In this document: piece by piece, positions 36,301 through 45,083 of the stretch
Layout of the letters: each line of letters begins with the position of its first letter
Numbering within the stretch: position 1 is the stretch's first letter
Source: Acetobacteraceae bacterium AT-5844
GTDB lineage: Bacteria > Pseudomonadota > Alphaproteobacteria > Acetobacterales > Acetobacteraceae
DNA: 64,000 nt
Direction: 5' to 3'
Assembly: GCA_000245075.1 (NCBI GenBank)
Contig: JH599961.1
Coordinates: 62,001 to 126,000 of the forward strand
Program-made: the position numbers and the translations under genes
The notes under the pieces: model-generated
Told to the model about the DNA's origin: nothing
The model's database searches: none
What the model saw: the letters and a program-made list of their open reading frames with translations, nothing else

Positions 36301-36519
36301 GCGCTGAATACGTTGCTGGGCCGAATTCCCCTCATCGGGCGTCTGTTCAGCCCGGAGCGGGGAGGCGGGCTGTTCGCCGCGACCTATCGCGTGAATGGCC
36401 CGCTGGAAAATCCGAATGTCTCGGTGAACCCGCTATCCATGCTGACACCGGGCTTCCTGCGCAATCTGTTCGGCGGCAGCGGTGCTCCGCCGGCCGAAGG
36501 CAACGAGGCCGCGCGGTAA
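33358..36519 (+). CDS. AsmA-like (DUF3971/YhdP-type) protein
   Basis: The product of about 1053 residues begins with a signal anchor (MVVRALMALAILAGLGVSAL) and is otherwise a long beta-rich periplasmic protein with repeated IRVSGVQVFDE-like and ITLRNPRIVLERA segments. It has the DUF3971 core (about residues 200-500) and an AsmA_2 C-terminus with LLGRIPLIGRLFSPERGGGL. Such proteins bridge the membranes and carry phospholipid. The start is uncertain: ATGs at 33307, 33337 and 33358 are in frame. The last follows GGGAGGA and begins the hydrophobic anchor. It is divergent from glnE. Confidence 0.88.
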   Translation: MVVRALMALAILAGLGVSALAWRLAEGPLHVPALNRLVEQALARSGMEHNVRIEDIVLAWDGFRGSGGSPLGIRVSGVQVFDEAGALRQELPDVSVSLAFSRLLRGEIALRDITLRNPRIVLERAEDGSVSLAMGRISGAEPSGNANRDVMEELLGPDRQSGPLSVLQHIIITDGTLSVLDRQLGLTWNLRDVGIRLRREGRDTASGEGTASLLLPDQGAPVPVRLTGRAGAAGAVEGHLFLPSLEPVRIARLMPALAPLAQVNAPVSLDIAGQFNGATDTPPALRLGLQMGAGTVSLQPGRQMAFAGITLDASGSPQALRLDALRITLPRATPGAQGASPANPVISATGQAALRDGRWQGQIDIGLDRLDASEVEAYWPEEAARHAREWVIQNVTAGIFSGGQFSLKAESAEDLSGFRMTDLTGTLKVEQATIHWLRPIPPLENVAATATFGLKDIVIHAESGRQSGTNIQSPSTTVRFYDLDTDQEQMELTTRLRGPVSDAVALIRHPRLKLFERRPLDLTNPGGQLDGTLRLALPLLRDIPNEAIRVSAQLKLTNLRLDDVVAGQRLERGTADMTVDTSRLRATGNAQLGGIPLRLGVEMDFRSGPASQVVERIQANGRTEISNLQRFGLDLEGLAEGPVAADVTVETRRSGETRVALQGDLQAAEMTLTPLAWRKPPGQPASARAELRVVGDALRSLEDLQVDAPDMSMRGSAAFANGNRLDHLTVASATIGRSRLSGTIRPPRGPQGAWQFQVTGPVLDLVPALEAPSAEDAASGSAARPSAPDSVVDATFERVLLGEQGVLTGVRGQVRADGAGILRQARVTGRANGTAPFDVAVSPRGAGRDLRLTSEDAGALLLAFGVMKTVRGGRLSVNASWANNSRSAPLSGTAELNDFSVVDAPGVGKLLQALTVYGVFEAVQGPGLTFSSMVAPFTLTPRTLTFREARAFSASLGLTVQGQIDRQRNTVDVNGTIVPAYALNTLLGRIPLIGRLFSPERGGGLFAATYRVNGPLENPNVSVNPLSMLTPGFLRNLFGGSGAPPAEGNEAAR

Positions 36520-36544
36520 CCCACGCGGCCTCTCGCCGAGAGCT

Positions 36545-37771
36545 TCAGCCCGCCAGCCGCACCAGCACGTGGCGCTTCTTGCCGGCGGAAAGCTTGGCGG
36601 CACCGTCACGCAGATCGGCCTCGCTCACCACCGCCGCCTCGTCACTGACGGCCTCGTCGTTCAGGCGCAGGCCGTTGCCGCGCACCAGCCGGCGCGCCTC
36701 GCCCTTGCTGGCGGCAAAGCCCGCCTGCACGGCCAGGTCGATCACAGCGGCCGGCAACGCCGCTTCGATGGAGGGCAGGGTCTCGGCCGCCTGGCCTTCC
36801 TCGAAGGCGCGACGGGCGGTCTCGGCAGCGGCCTCGGCTGCTTCCCGGCCGTGCAGCATCGCCGTGGCCTCGGTGGCCAGGATCTTCTTGGCCTCGTTGA
36901 TCTCGGCGCCACCCAGCGCACCCAGGCGCCTCACCTCATCCATCGGCATCTCGGTGAACAATGCCAGGAAGCGGCCCACATCCGCATCCTCGGTGTTCCG
37001 CCAGAACTGCCAGTAGTCGTAGGGCGAGAGGCGGTCCGGGTTCAGCCACACCGCGCCACCGGCCGTCTTGCCCATCTTGGTGCCGGAGGCCGTGGTCAGC
37101 AGTGGCGTGGTCAGGCCAAACACCTCGGCGCTGTCGATGCGCCGGTTCAGCTCCACGCCCATGATGATGTTGCCCCACTGGTCGGAGCCACCCATCTGCA
37201 GCCCAACGCCATGGCGGCGCTGCAACTCCAGGAAGTCGTAGGACTGCAGCAGCATGTAGTTGAACTCGAGGAAGCTGAGCGGCTGCTCGCGGTCCAGGCG
37301 CAGGCGCACGCTGTCCATCGTCAGCATGCGGTTGACGCTGAAGTGGCGGCCGACATCCCGCAGGAACGGGATGTACATCAGCTTGTCCAGCCAATCCGCG
37401 TTATCGACCATGATCGCGTCGGACTTGCCCTCACCGAAGGTGAGGAAGGAGGCAAAGGTCTTGCGGATGCCGGCCTTATTGAACTCGATCTGCTCGTCCG
37501 AGAGCAGGGGGCGGGCATCGTCCCGGAAGGAGGGATCGCCGATGCGGGTGGTGCCGCCGCCCAGCAGGGCCACGGGCTTGTGCCCCGTCTTCTGCAGCAT
37601 CCGCAGCATCATGATGGAGAGCAGGTGCCCGACATGCAGGCTGTCCGCCGTGCAGTCGAAGCCCACATAGGCGGGCAGCGGTCCCTGCTTCATCCGGGCC
37701 GCCATCGCCGCCTCGTCCGTCACCTGGTGGATGTAGCCGCGCTCGCGCGCGACGTGCAGGAACTCGTCCAT
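36545..37771 (-). CDS. tyrS: Tyrosyl-tRNA synthetase
   Basis: This 408-residue class I synthetase has the HIGH-type motif HVGH in [15 protein letters not shown] near residue 45, the tyrosine site ([20 protein letters not shown], then DQWGN), and the KMSKS-type loop KMGKT near residue 230. The C-terminal S4 RNA-binding domain ([17 protein letters not shown]) is complete. It charges tRNA-Tyr. The substitution of Ser by Gly in KMGKT is seen in one TyrRS subgroup. It is divergent from anmK with about 70 bp between. Confidence 0.97.
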   Translation of the reverse strand: MDEFLHVARERGYIHQVTDEAAMAARMKQGPLPAYVGFDCTADSLHVGHLLSIMMLRMLQKTGHKPVALLGGGTTRIGDPSFRDDARPLLSDEQIEFNKAGIRKTFASFLTFGEGKSDAIMVDNADWLDKLMYIPFLRDVGRHFSVNRMLTMDSVRLRLDREQPLSFLEFNYMLLQSYDFLELQRRHGVGLQMGGSDQWGNIIMGVELNRRIDSAEVFGLTTPLLTTASGTKMGKTAGGAVWLNPDRLSPYDYWQFWRNTEDADVGRFLALFTEMPMDEVRRLGALGGAEINEAKKILATEATAMLHGREAAEAAAETARRAFEEGQAAETLPSIEAALPAAVIDLAVQAGFAASKGEARRLVRGNGLRLNDEAVSDEAAVVSEADLRDGAAKLSAGKKRHVLVRLAG

Positions 37772-37840
37772 CGCTGCCTAGACCCATTCTTTTCGCCGGT
37801 GGGACTTCCACCGGGCACGCGGCCCTAGCACAGTGTGGGC

Positions 37841-38950
37841 ATGCTGCGAACCATCGGGCTGATGAGCGGCACCTCGCTGGATGGCGTGGATGCCGCATGG
37901 GTGGAGACGGATGGCGAGAGGATCGGGCGGCTCGGCCCCAGCCTGACCCTGCCTTATGAGCCGTCCCTGAGGCGCGACCTGCGCCGTTTACTGGACATGG
38001 CCGGCGATGTGGCGCCGGACGATCCCTTCCTGCTGGAATGCGAGGCGCGCATCACGGAGCGCCATGCGGAGGCGGTGATGAAGCTGGGGCTGGAGGCCGA
38101 CCTGATCGGCTTCCACGGCCAGACCATCCTGCACCGGCCACGCGCCGGGGAGCCAGGAAAGGGGCGTACCTGGCAGATCGGGGATGCCGCCGCCCTGGCC
38201 CGGCTGACGGGCATTGCCGTCGCGCACGACTTCCGCACGGCGGATGTGGCTGCGGGCGGGCAGGGCGCCCCGCTGGTGCCGGTGTTCCACGCCGTGCTGG
38301 CGGCGGAGCTGCCGAAGCCGCTCGCCATTCTGAATCTCGGCGGTGTCGGCAATGTCACCTGGATCGGCGAGGATGGCCGGCTCATCGCCTTCGACACAGG
38401 CCCCGCGAACGGGCCGCTGGATGACTGGGCTCGCCGTTCCACAGGCGAGGATTATGACCGGGATGGCCGTCTGGCGCTGTCCGGCCTGCCGGATGGGGCG
38501 GTGCTGGGGCGTATGCTGGCTCACCCCTATCTGGCCGCGCCGCCGCCGAAATCGCTCGACCGGCTGGATTTCGACCGTGCGCTGAAGGAGGCGGGCGCCG
38601 GCGAGCTACCCCCCGCGGATGGCGCCGCGACCCTGGCTGCCTTCTGTGCCTGTGCCGTGGCCGCCGCCGGCCGTCACTTTCCGGCGCCGCCGAAGCAGTG
38701 GCTGGTGGCAGGGGGAGGGCGCCGTAACCCTGCGCTGATGCGCGCCTTGGGCAGTGCCTTGTCGGAACCCGTGCGCCCCGTGGAGGTCGTGGGGTGGGAT
38801 GGCGATGCGCTGGAGGCCCAGGCCTTCGGCGTGCTGGCGGCACGGGTGTGGCACGCGCTGCCACTGACTTTCCCGGGCACGACGGGAGCCCCTCAGCCGC
38901 TCAGAGGTGGGCAACTGACGGGCGCGAACCGGCCTCTCATCCCCGCCTGA
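37841..38950 (+). CDS. anmK: Anhydro-N-acetylmuramic acid kinase
   Basis: The 369-residue ASKHA kinase starts MLRTIGLMSGTSLDGVDAAW, with the ATP-binding MSGTSLDG loop, then IGFHGQTILHRP, DFRTADVAAGGQGAPLVP and ILNLGGVGNVTW. It cleaves and phosphorylates 1,6-anhydroMurNAc to MurNAc-6-phosphate in peptidoglycan recycling. A GTG two codons upstream is an alternative start. The tyrS-anmK divergent pair is common in alphaproteobacteria. A shared terminator with the downstream hydrolase gene follows. Confidence 0.96.
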   Translation: MLRTIGLMSGTSLDGVDAAWVETDGERIGRLGPSLTLPYEPSLRRDLRRLLDMAGDVAPDDPFLLECEARITERHAEAVMKLGLEADLIGFHGQTILHRPRAGEPGKGRTWQIGDAAALARLTGIAVAHDFRTADVAAGGQGAPLVPVFHAVLAAELPKPLAILNLGGVGNVTWIGEDGRLIAFDTGPANGPLDDWARRSTGEDYDRDGRLALSGLPDGAVLGRMLAHPYLAAPPPKSLDRLDFDRALKEAGAGELPPADGAATLAAFCACAVAAAGRHFPAPPKQWLVAGGGRRNPALMRALGSALSEPVRPVEVVGWDGDALEAQAFGVLAARVWHALPLTFPGTTGAPQPLRGGQLTGANRPLIPA

Positions 38951-38962
38951 GAGGCAAGACAC

Positions 38963-38993
38963 AAAAAAAACCGGGTGGCTCGCGCCACCCGGT
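38963..38993 (-). terminator. Rho-independent terminator of the alpha/beta hydrolase
   Basis: ACCGGGTGGC / GCCACCCGGT form a 10-bp stem with a TCGC loop. On the minus strand eight T residues follow. It also lies 20 bp after the anmK stop and may act on that transcript. Confidence 0.88.
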
Positions 38994-39019
38994 TCACTCT
39001 TCGAAACCGTCGCCGAAAA

Positions 39020-39688
39020 TCAGTCGGCCGCCATGGCCATCCGGGCGCGGTTCAGCATGGTCTGGACATGGTCCTCCGCCGCATCGGCGACCTTCTCGGT
39101 CTGGTCCGGCGTGAAGACATGCCCCGCACCCTCCAGCACGCGGTAGTCGATGGCGATGCCACGCTGGGTGTTCAGCTTGTCCACCAGCTTGCGCACGGAG
39201 GGCTCCGGCACCAGCTCGTCATCCGCCCCGTGCATGATCAGCCCGGAGCAGGGGCAGGGCGCCAGGAAGCCGAAGTCGTAGTGGCTCGCAGGCGCCGCGA
39301 TGGAGACGAAGCCACCCATTTCCGGCCGCCGCATCAACAGCTGCATGCCGACATAGGCGCCGAAGGAATAGCCCGCGACCCACAGCATGGAAGCGTTGGG
39401 ATTCACGGCCTGCATGAAGTCCAGCGCCGCGGCGGCATCCGAAATCTCACCGATGCCGCCATCATAGCGGCCCTGGCTGCGCCCCACGCCACGGAAGTTA
39501 AAGCGCAGAACGGAGAAACCCATGTCCTGGAAACGGGAATACAGCGCGTGCACCACGCGGTTGTTCATCGTGCCGCCGTGCAGCGGGTGCGGATGAAGAA
39601 CCAGGGCAACCGGAGCGTTGGGCTGCTTCGAGTGGTGGTAACGACCCTCAAGCCGGCCGTCAGGCCCGGCGAACATTACTTCAGGCAT
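39020..39688 (-). CDS. Alpha/beta hydrolase
   Basis: The 222-residue hydrolase has the oxyanion segment LVLHPHPLHGGTMNN, FRGVGRSQG, and the nucleophile elbow GYSFG with Ser near residue 108. An Asp follows in MHGADDELVPE, and a His near the C-terminus in GAGHVF. This build (HPHPLHGGTM) is common in CocE/NonD-like hydrolases; the substrate is unknown. The start at 39688 has AAGGGG upstream. The frame is open to 39844, but that extension lacks similarity to the family. Confidence 0.9.
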   Translation of the reverse strand: MPEVMFAGPDGRLEGRYHHSKQPNAPVALVLHPHPLHGGTMNNRVVHALYSRFQDMGFSVLRFNFRGVGRSQGRYDGGIGEISDAAAALDFMQAVNPNASMLWVAGYSFGAYVGMQLLMRRPEMGGFVSIAAPASHYDFGFLAPCPCSGLIMHGADDELVPEPSVRKLVDKLNTQRGIAIDYRVLEGAGHVFTPDQTEKVADAAEDHVQTMLNRARMAMAAD

Positions 39689-40076
39689 CGTCCCCTTGCA
39701 TCCAGTGGTGGGCGCGGCAGCGCCCGTTTGGGAAGCCGTGCGCCCGGGGCGTGTCATGCGTCCCATCAGCGTCACCTGGACCATCTCTGCGTCACGGTCA
39801 GCCATCGGGCCAGCACGGCATGCGGGCCGAATGGTTGACTGCATCAGTCAGGATCAATAGCGTCCCCCGAAACGGCGGAGATCGCCGGGAGCTGCTCCTG
39901 AAATGGCCTTGGCGCCCGGGGACAGGCTTCCTCCTCCCCCGGGCCGGCCCAATATAGGCATGCAGCAATCGAATTCATAACAGATTCATGGCCTCGCCGG
40001 TGCCTGAGACGGCGAAACCCTTCGTGACCGGGGCGCTACCCCCGAGACCTGTCGCTATGAGGAAGAAATATCAGCC
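39689..40076. other. Intergenic region upstream of the sulfur cluster
   Basis: About 390 bp lie between divergent genes. TTGACT at 39835-39840 lies within the inverted repeat TGACTG-CAT-CAGTCA (39836-39850), which may be an operator. No clear -10 element or further gene was found. A purine-rich ribosome-binding site (GAGGAAG) precedes the Rrf2 ATG at 40077. Confidence 0.45.
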
Positions 40077-40601
40077 ATGCGGCTGTCTACACGTGGTCGA
40101 TACGCGGTCATGGCCCTGGTCGAGCTGGCGGCCCGAACGGATCCGTCCTGCCGGTTGAATGACAGCCATGCGTGTAACGCAGAGGTTCATGCTGACTCGC
40201 TCGATGGACGTCCGGTAAGCCTGACCGAGATCGCCACGGCGCAGATGCTCTCGGTCGCTTATCTGGAGCAGATCTTCGCAAAGCTCCGGCGCGCCGGGCT
40301 GGTGGAGTCGGCGCGGGGCCCGGGTGGCGGGTATCGCCTGGCGAGACCTGCGCAATATATCCCAATCGGCGCCATCATCGATGCGGTGGATGAACCCATC
40401 ACGGCCACACGCTGCGAGAACGTGACGCCCGGCTGCCTCGCCGGGCAGAAATGCCCGACCCACGATCTGTGGTTCGAGCTGGGAGAGCAGATCCGGCTCT
40501 TCCTGCTGCATATGTCGCTGGCGGATGTGCTGACCGGGCGCGTGCTGGGCCGCGCGATCCCGCCGGCCCCGGCCAACAGCCACCAGGATGATGTCTCATG
40601 A
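40077..40601 (+). CDS. Rrf2/IscR-type regulator with Cys/His-rich insertion
   Basis: The 174-residue protein aligns with IscR: MRLSTRGRYAVMALVELA, LSVAYLEQIFAKLRRAGLV (recognition helix), RGPGGGYRLARP, and the cluster ligands Cys113, Cys120, Cys126 and His129 in RCENVTPGC..KCPTHDLW. The spacing is close to that of IscR (7-6-3 against 6-6-3). Unusual is an extra segment of about 20 residues after helix 1, with Cys25, His31, Cys33 and His38, where IscR has a short turn. It is the first gene of an operon with two cysteine desulfurases and probably senses Fe-S status. Confidence 0.88.
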   Translation: MRLSTRGRYAVMALVELAARTDPSCRLNDSHACNAEVHADSLDGRPVSLTEIATAQMLSVAYLEQIFAKLRRAGLVESARGPGGGYRLARPAQYIPIGAIIDAVDEPITATRCENVTPGCLAGQKCPTHDLWFELGEQIRLFLLHMSLADVLTGRVLGRAIPPAPANSHQDDVS

Positions 40602-41692
40602 GCGCCCTCTATCTCGACGCCAACGCTTCCGAGCCGCTGCGGCCGGAAGCCCGGAGGGCGATGCTTGCGGCGCTGGACCTGCCTGGGAACCCGTCCTCCA
40701 TCCATGGCGATGGCCGCGCCGCCCGCAAGCTGCTGGAGCATGCCCGCACCCAGGTGGCGGCCCGCTTCGGCTGCCGGCCGCGTGACGTGGTGTTCACCTC
40801 CGGCGCCACGGAGGCCAACGCCATGGCGCTGCACGGGTTCGGGCTGGGGCAGGGGCGCCGCATCCTGGCGGGCGCCACGGAGCATCCTGCGGTGCTGAAG
40901 GCCACGCCGGGCATCGATACTGTTCCGGTGCATCCGAATGGGCAGATCGACCTCGGAGCACTGGAGGCGGCGCTGGAAAGTGGTCCGCCCGCCCTCGTCT
41001 GCGTCATGGCGGCGAATAACGAGACCGGCGTCCTTCATCCGTTGGAGGATGTGATGCTGCTGTGTCAGCGTCATGGCGCCTTGCTCCATGTGGATGCGGT
41101 GCAGGCTGCCGGACGTGTGCCGGTCTCCCTGGCAGCGCTGGGCGCCGATTCCATGGCGCTCTCCGCGCATAAGATGGGCGGCCCCAAGGGCGCCGGCGCG
41201 TTGCTGCTGCGCCCCGGCCTGGACCTCTCTGCTCTCCTGCCGGGTGGAGGGCAGGAGCGGGGGCGCCGTGGCGGTACGGAAGCCCTGCCGGCCATTGCGG
41301 GCTTCGGCGCCGCGGCGGAGGCGGCCGAGCCGGAGGCGTGCGCGCGACTCGGTACTATCCGCGATGCCATTGAAGCCGGGGCGGGAGTGACAGTGCTGGG
41401 CGCCGGTGCACCGCGCGTGCCCAACACCACCAACCTGCTTCTGCCGGGTGCTCCCGCCGAAACCCAGGTCATCGCGCTGGATCTCGCGGGCGTGCGGGTT
41501 TCGGCCGGTTCGGCCTGCTCCTCGGGCAAGGTCGCGGCCAGCCATGTGCTGCTGGCCATGGGGGTTTCTCCTACCGACGCTGCCTCTGCCATTCGCGTCT
41601 CGTTGCCCTGGAATGCGCCGGAGGATACGGCAGAGCGCTTCCTGGCGGCCTATGCTGCGTTGCGGGCTCGCCTGGCCCGCCACGCCGCCTGA
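40598..41692 (+). CDS. Cysteine desulfurase family protein (NifS-like, first copy)
   Basis: This 364-residue aminotransferase class V protein has LDANASEPL, FTSGATEANAMAL, MAANNETGVLHPLED, the PLP lysine in SAHKMGGPKGAGAL, and the sulfur-accepting Cys in SAGSACSSGKVAAS. It mobilises sulfur from cysteine. Its start overlaps the regulator stop (ATGA). It is shorter and more divergent than the IscS copy that follows 19 bp later, so the two probably serve different acceptors or one is a specialised donor. Confidence 0.9.
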   Translation: MSALYLDANASEPLRPEARRAMLAALDLPGNPSSIHGDGRAARKLLEHARTQVAARFGCRPRDVVFTSGATEANAMALHGFGLGQGRRILAGATEHPAVLKATPGIDTVPVHPNGQIDLGALEAALESGPPALVCVMAANNETGVLHPLEDVMLLCQRHGALLHVDAVQAAGRVPVSLAALGADSMALSAHKMGGPKGAGALLLRPGLDLSALLPGGGQERGRRGGTEALPAIAGFGAAAEAAEPEACARLGTIRDAIEAGAGVTVLGAGAPRVPNTTNLLLPGAPAETQVIALDLAGVRVSAGSACSSGKVAASHVLLAMGVSPTDAASAIRVSLPWNAPEDTAERFLAAYAALRARLARHAA

Positions 41693-41711
41693 TATAAGGG
41701 ACGCCGCGCCC

Positions 41712-42899
41712 ATGCTGGCCAACCGCCCCGTCTATCTCGACAATCACGCGACCACGCCGCTGGACCCGCGCGTCCTGGCCGCGATGCGCCCGTGGTGGGA
41801 AGAGAACTTTGCCAATCCCCACAGCGTCGAGCACGTGCTGGGCCGCGCTGCCGAGGCGGCGGTGGAAGAGGCGCGGGCGCATGTGGCCGCGCTGGTTGGT
41901 GCCGAGGCGCGGGAGATTGTCTTCACCTCCGGCGCCACCGAGTCCAACAACCTGGCAATCAAGGGCGCTGCCCGCTTCGCTGCTGCCCAGGGCGATGCCC
42001 GCCGCCGTATCGTTACCGTCGCGACTGAGCACAAATGTGTGCTGGAAAGCGTGAAGGACCTTGCGGCTGAAGGGTTCGAGCCGGTCATCCTCCCGGTAGG
42101 ACCCGATGGAATGTTGGAGCCCGAGACGCTACGCGCGGCGCTCGCGGAGCCGACCTTGCTGGTCTCCGTCATGGCGGTGAACAATGAGATTGGGGTCGTG
42201 CAGGACCTCGCCGCCCTGGCGGCCCTCACCAAGGAAGCTGGCGCACTCTTCCATACGGATGCCGCCCAGGGCGCCGGCCGCGTGGCGCTCGATGTGCGCG
42301 CGCTTCCAGCCGATCTCATTTCCGTTTCCGGCCACAAGATCTACGGGCCGAAGGGCATCGGCGCGCTCTATGTCCGCCGCCGCCCGCGCGTCCGTCTGGC
42401 GCCGCTCTTCTCCGGCGGCGGACAGGAAAGGGGGCTCCGCTCCGGTACCCTGCCTGCACCGCTCCTGGTCGGACTCGGAGAAGCCGCCCGGTTGGCCACC
42501 GCCGAGCGGGAGACGGATGCCGCCCGCATCGCCGGGTTGCGGGATCGCCTATGGGCCATGCTCGGCGCCGAGGTGCCCGGTGTGGCGCTGAATGCACCTG
42601 CCGCGCCGCGCGTGCCCGGTAATTTGAACATCGCCTTTCCGGGCGGCGCCTCCGCCCTCGCCATCATGAATGCGGCCGCGGAGGAGCTGTGCGTCTCCAC
42701 CGGCTCCGCCTGTTCTTCCGCCGAGGTGGAGCCTTCTTACGTCCTGCGCGCTATCGGCGTGCCGGACAGCCTTGCGAGGTCGTGCTTGCGGATCGGCATC
42801 GGACGCTTTACCTCGCCCGCCGATGTGGAGCTTGCCGCGGCCGCCCTGGGCCGCGCGTGGCGCCAGGCCCTTTCCGAAACCAGAGACGCGGCGGAGTAG
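41712..42899 (+). CDS. iscS: Cysteine desulfurase IscS
   Basis: The 395-residue IscS has [42 protein letters not shown], the PLP lysine in [17 protein letters not shown], and the active-site Cys in [16 protein letters not shown]. It supplies persulfide for Fe-S assembly and tRNA thiolation. The ATG at 41712 starts the conserved [12 protein letters not shown] segment; a frame open to 41406 overlaps the previous gene. IscU, IscA and chaperones are not in this cluster. Confidence 0.94.
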   Translation: MLANRPVYLDNHATTPLDPRVLAAMRPWWEENFANPHSVEHVLGRAAEAAVEEARAHVAALVGAEAREIVFTSGATESNNLAIKGAARFAAAQGDARRRIVTVATEHKCVLESVKDLAAEGFEPVILPVGPDGMLEPETLRAALAEPTLLVSVMAVNNEIGVVQDLAALAALTKEAGALFHTDAAQGAGRVALDVRALPADLISVSGHKIYGPKGIGALYVRRRPRVRLAPLFSGGGQERGLRSGTLPAPLLVGLGEAARLATAERETDAARIAGLRDRLWAMLGAEVPGVALNAPAAPRVPGNLNIAFPGGASALAIMNAAAEELCVSTGSACSSAEVEPSYVLRAIGVPDSLARSCLRIGIGRFTSPADVELAAAALGRAWRQALSETRDAAE

Positions 42900-42909
42900 A
42901 GAGACGGCG

Positions 42910-43236
42910 ATGCCGAAGATGACGTTTATCGAGCGCGACGGAACCCGGCGCGAAGTGGAGGCCCCGCTGGGCCTCTCCGTGCTGGAAATCGCGCACCGCC
43001 ACGACATCGATATCGAGGGCGCCTGCGAGGGCAGCCTGGCCTGCTCCACCTGCCACGTCATTGTCGACGCCTCCTGGTTCAGCAAGCTGGAGGAGCCGAC
43101 GGAGGACGAGGAAGACATGCTCGACCTTGCCTTCGACCTGCAGGAGACCTCCCGCCTTGGCTGCCAGCTCATCATGAGCGAGGAGCTGGATGGCCTGGTG
43201 GTGAAGCTGCCCGCCGGTACCCGGAACGCCAGCTGA
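42910..43236 (+). CDS. [2Fe-2S] ferredoxin
   Basis: This 108-residue adrenodoxin-type ferredoxin has the ligands in [15 protein letters not shown] and a fourth Cys in [11 protein letters not shown], with the acidic partner-binding patch [12 protein letters not shown]. It probably delivers electrons to Fe-S assembly, like Fdx of isc operons. It starts 10 bp after iscS, and GAGAGACGG precedes the ATG at 42910. A longer frame back to 42670 overlaps iscS. Confidence 0.93.
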   Translation: MPKMTFIERDGTRREVEAPLGLSVLEIAHRHDIDIEGACEGSLACSTCHVIVDASWFSKLEEPTEDEEDMLDLAFDLQETSRLGCQLIMSEELDGLVVKLPAGTRNAS

Positions 43237-43237
43237 C

Positions 43238-43930
43238 ATGATATTCGCTGCGCCCTATGGCGCCCCGGGCGGGCTGGGCCAGCAGCTCCGCGAGGCCTCG
43301 ATCGCGCGGTGGGATGCCTATTGCTGGCACCCCTTCGTGCAGGGGCTGGCCGAGGGCACACTGCCGCTGGCGTGCTTTCAGCGCTATCTGGTGCAGGACT
43401 GGCTGTTCCTCATCCAGTTTGCCCGCGCCAAGGCGCTGGCGGCCTTCAAGGCGGAGAGCCTGCCCGCGCTCCGCAACAAGGCCTCGGGGCTGAACTCGCT
43501 TTTGGCGGAGATGCAGCTGCATCTGGGCTACTGCGCCGAATGGGGTCTCTCGGAAGCCGATGTGCTGGCCGAGACCGAGGCGCCGGAGACCGTCTCCTAC
43601 ACCCGCTGGGTGCTGGACCGCGGCATGGCCGGCGACATCCTTGACCTGGAGGTCGCGCTCGCGCCCTGCACCATTGGCTATGGCGAGATCGCGCTCCGTA
43701 TCCTGGCCCACCCTGGCCGGAAGCGGGATGGGAACCCATATCAGAGCTGGATCGATACCTATGCCTCGCCCGATTATCAGGCGCTGGCAAGGGGTGCGGC
43801 CGAGCGGCTCGACGAGCTGGGCGTCAGCCATGGTGGCGAGGCGCGCTTCGCGAGCCTGTCCGCCACCTTTGGGGAGGCGGCTCGGCTTGAGGCAGCTTTC
43901 TGGCAGATGGGATTGAACGCAGCATCATGA
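43238..43930 (+). CDS. tenA: TenA/thiaminase II family protein
   Basis: The 230-residue all-helical protein has the TenA features: HPFVQGLAEGTLPLACFQRY, LVQDWLFLIQFARA, and the active-site Cys in ALAPCTIGYGEI near residue 147. TenA hydrolyses aminopyrimidines to salvage the pyrimidine of thiamine. It begins one base after the ferredoxin stop and overlaps mnmA by four bases, so it is fully within the sulfur operon. Thiamine also requires sulfur transfer, so the placement is suggestive. Confidence 0.9.
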   Translation: MIFAAPYGAPGGLGQQLREASIARWDAYCWHPFVQGLAEGTLPLACFQRYLVQDWLFLIQFARAKALAAFKAESLPALRNKASGLNSLLAEMQLHLGYCAEWGLSEADVLAETEAPETVSYTRWVLDRGMAGDILDLEVALAPCTIGYGEIALRILAHPGRKRDGNPYQSWIDTYASPDYQALARGAAERLDELGVSHGGEARFASLSATFGEAARLEAAFWQMGLNAAS

Positions 43931-45045
43931 GGGTACTTGTCGCCATGTCCGGCGGGGTGGATTCCTCCGTCGTCGCGGGGCTGATGAAGGAGCAGGGGCA
44001 CGATGTCATCGGCGCCACGCTGCAGCTCTACGACCATGGCGAAGCGGTGCAGAAAAAGGGCGCCTGCTGTGCCGGGCAGGACATCCACGATGCTCGCAAC
44101 GTCGCGGACAGGCTGGATATTCCCCACTATGTGCTGGATCGCGAGAGCCGCTTCCGCAAGGCGGTGATCGAGGATTTCGCCGATGCCTACGCGCGGGGCG
44201 AGACGCCCGTGCCCTGCATCCGCTGCAACCAGACCGTGAAGTTCACCGACCTGGTGGAGCTGGCGAAGGATCTCGGTGCCGAGGCCCTGGCCACCGGGCA
44301 CTATGTGCGCCGCGTGGAGGGCCCCAACGGGCCGGAGCTGCGCCAGGCTGTCGATCCGGCGCGGGACCAGTCCTACTTCCTCTTCGCCACGACGCCGGAG
44401 CAGCTGGCTTTCAGCCATTTCCCGCTCGGCACCTTCCCCTCCAAGGCGGAGGTGCGGGCGGAGGCGGCGCGGCTGGGCCTGGACGTGGCCGCGAAGGCGG
44501 ATAGCCAGGACATCTGCTTCGTGCCGCGCGGCAACTACCATGAGATCGTGGCGGGCATCCGCCCCGATGCCGTGCAGCCGGGCAGTATCGAGCACGTGGA
44601 TGGCCGCGTGCTGGGCTCCCACCAGGGCATTGCCCGCTACACGGTGGGGCAGGGGCGCGGGCTGGGCCAGGCCTCCCGCGATGGCGAGGAGCCGCTCTAC
44701 GTCGCGGAGCTGGATGCCAAGCGCCGCCGCGTCGTGGTGGGACCGCGCGCCTCGCTGGCCGTGGCCGAGGTGGTGGTGGGCGAGGTGAACTGGCTCATCA
44801 CCCCGCCGGAGGAGAGCTTCGCCTGCACCGTGAAGCTGCGCGCACGGGAGAATCCGGCCCCTGCAACCGTTTCCTGGGACCCGGCATCCCGCCTGATGCG
44901 CGTGCGGTTGGAGACGCCGTCGATTGCCGCCCCGGGCCAGGGTTGCGTGTTGTATGATGGCGACCGCGTGCTGGGCGGCGGCTTCATCCGCAGTGGTGTG
45001 AGAATGCCAAGCGGGACAGTTGACAGCAGCGGCAAGGCAGCCTAA
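43927..45045 (+). CDS. mnmA: tRNA 2-thiouridylase MnmA
   Basis: This 372-residue enzyme has the ATP PP-motif MSGGVDSSVVAGL, the first catalytic Cys in GETPVPCIRCNQTVKF, the partner Cys in KADSQDICFVP, and the C-terminal barrel that binds tRNA. It installs the 2-thio group on wobble uridine of Lys, Glu and Gln tRNAs, using IscS-derived persulfide. IscS is three genes upstream in the same operon. A tRNA-Met gene follows 38 bp after the stop. Confidence 0.96.
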   Translation: MRVLVAMSGGVDSSVVAGLMKEQGHDVIGATLQLYDHGEAVQKKGACCAGQDIHDARNVADRLDIPHYVLDRESRFRKAVIEDFADAYARGETPVPCIRCNQTVKFTDLVELAKDLGAEALATGHYVRRVEGPNGPELRQAVDPARDQSYFLFATTPEQLAFSHFPLGTFPSKAEVRAEAARLGLDVAAKADSQDICFVPRGNYHEIVAGIRPDAVQPGSIEHVDGRVLGSHQGIARYTVGQGRGLGQASRDGEEPLYVAELDAKRRRVVVGPRASLAVAEVVVGEVNWLITPPEESFACTVKLRARENPAPATVSWDPASRLMRVRLETPSIAAPGQGCVLYDGDRVLGGGFIRSGVRMPSGTVDSSGKAA

Positions 45046-45083
45046 TTCGCGCCACCGCCGGGAGCGATCCGGCGATTTGGTTT

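Noticed and set aside
36505-36532. Inverted repeat GAGGCCGCG / CGCGGCCTC at the AsmA-like stop
   Set aside because: The stem is good, but there is no T run on either strand, so I did not call it a terminator.
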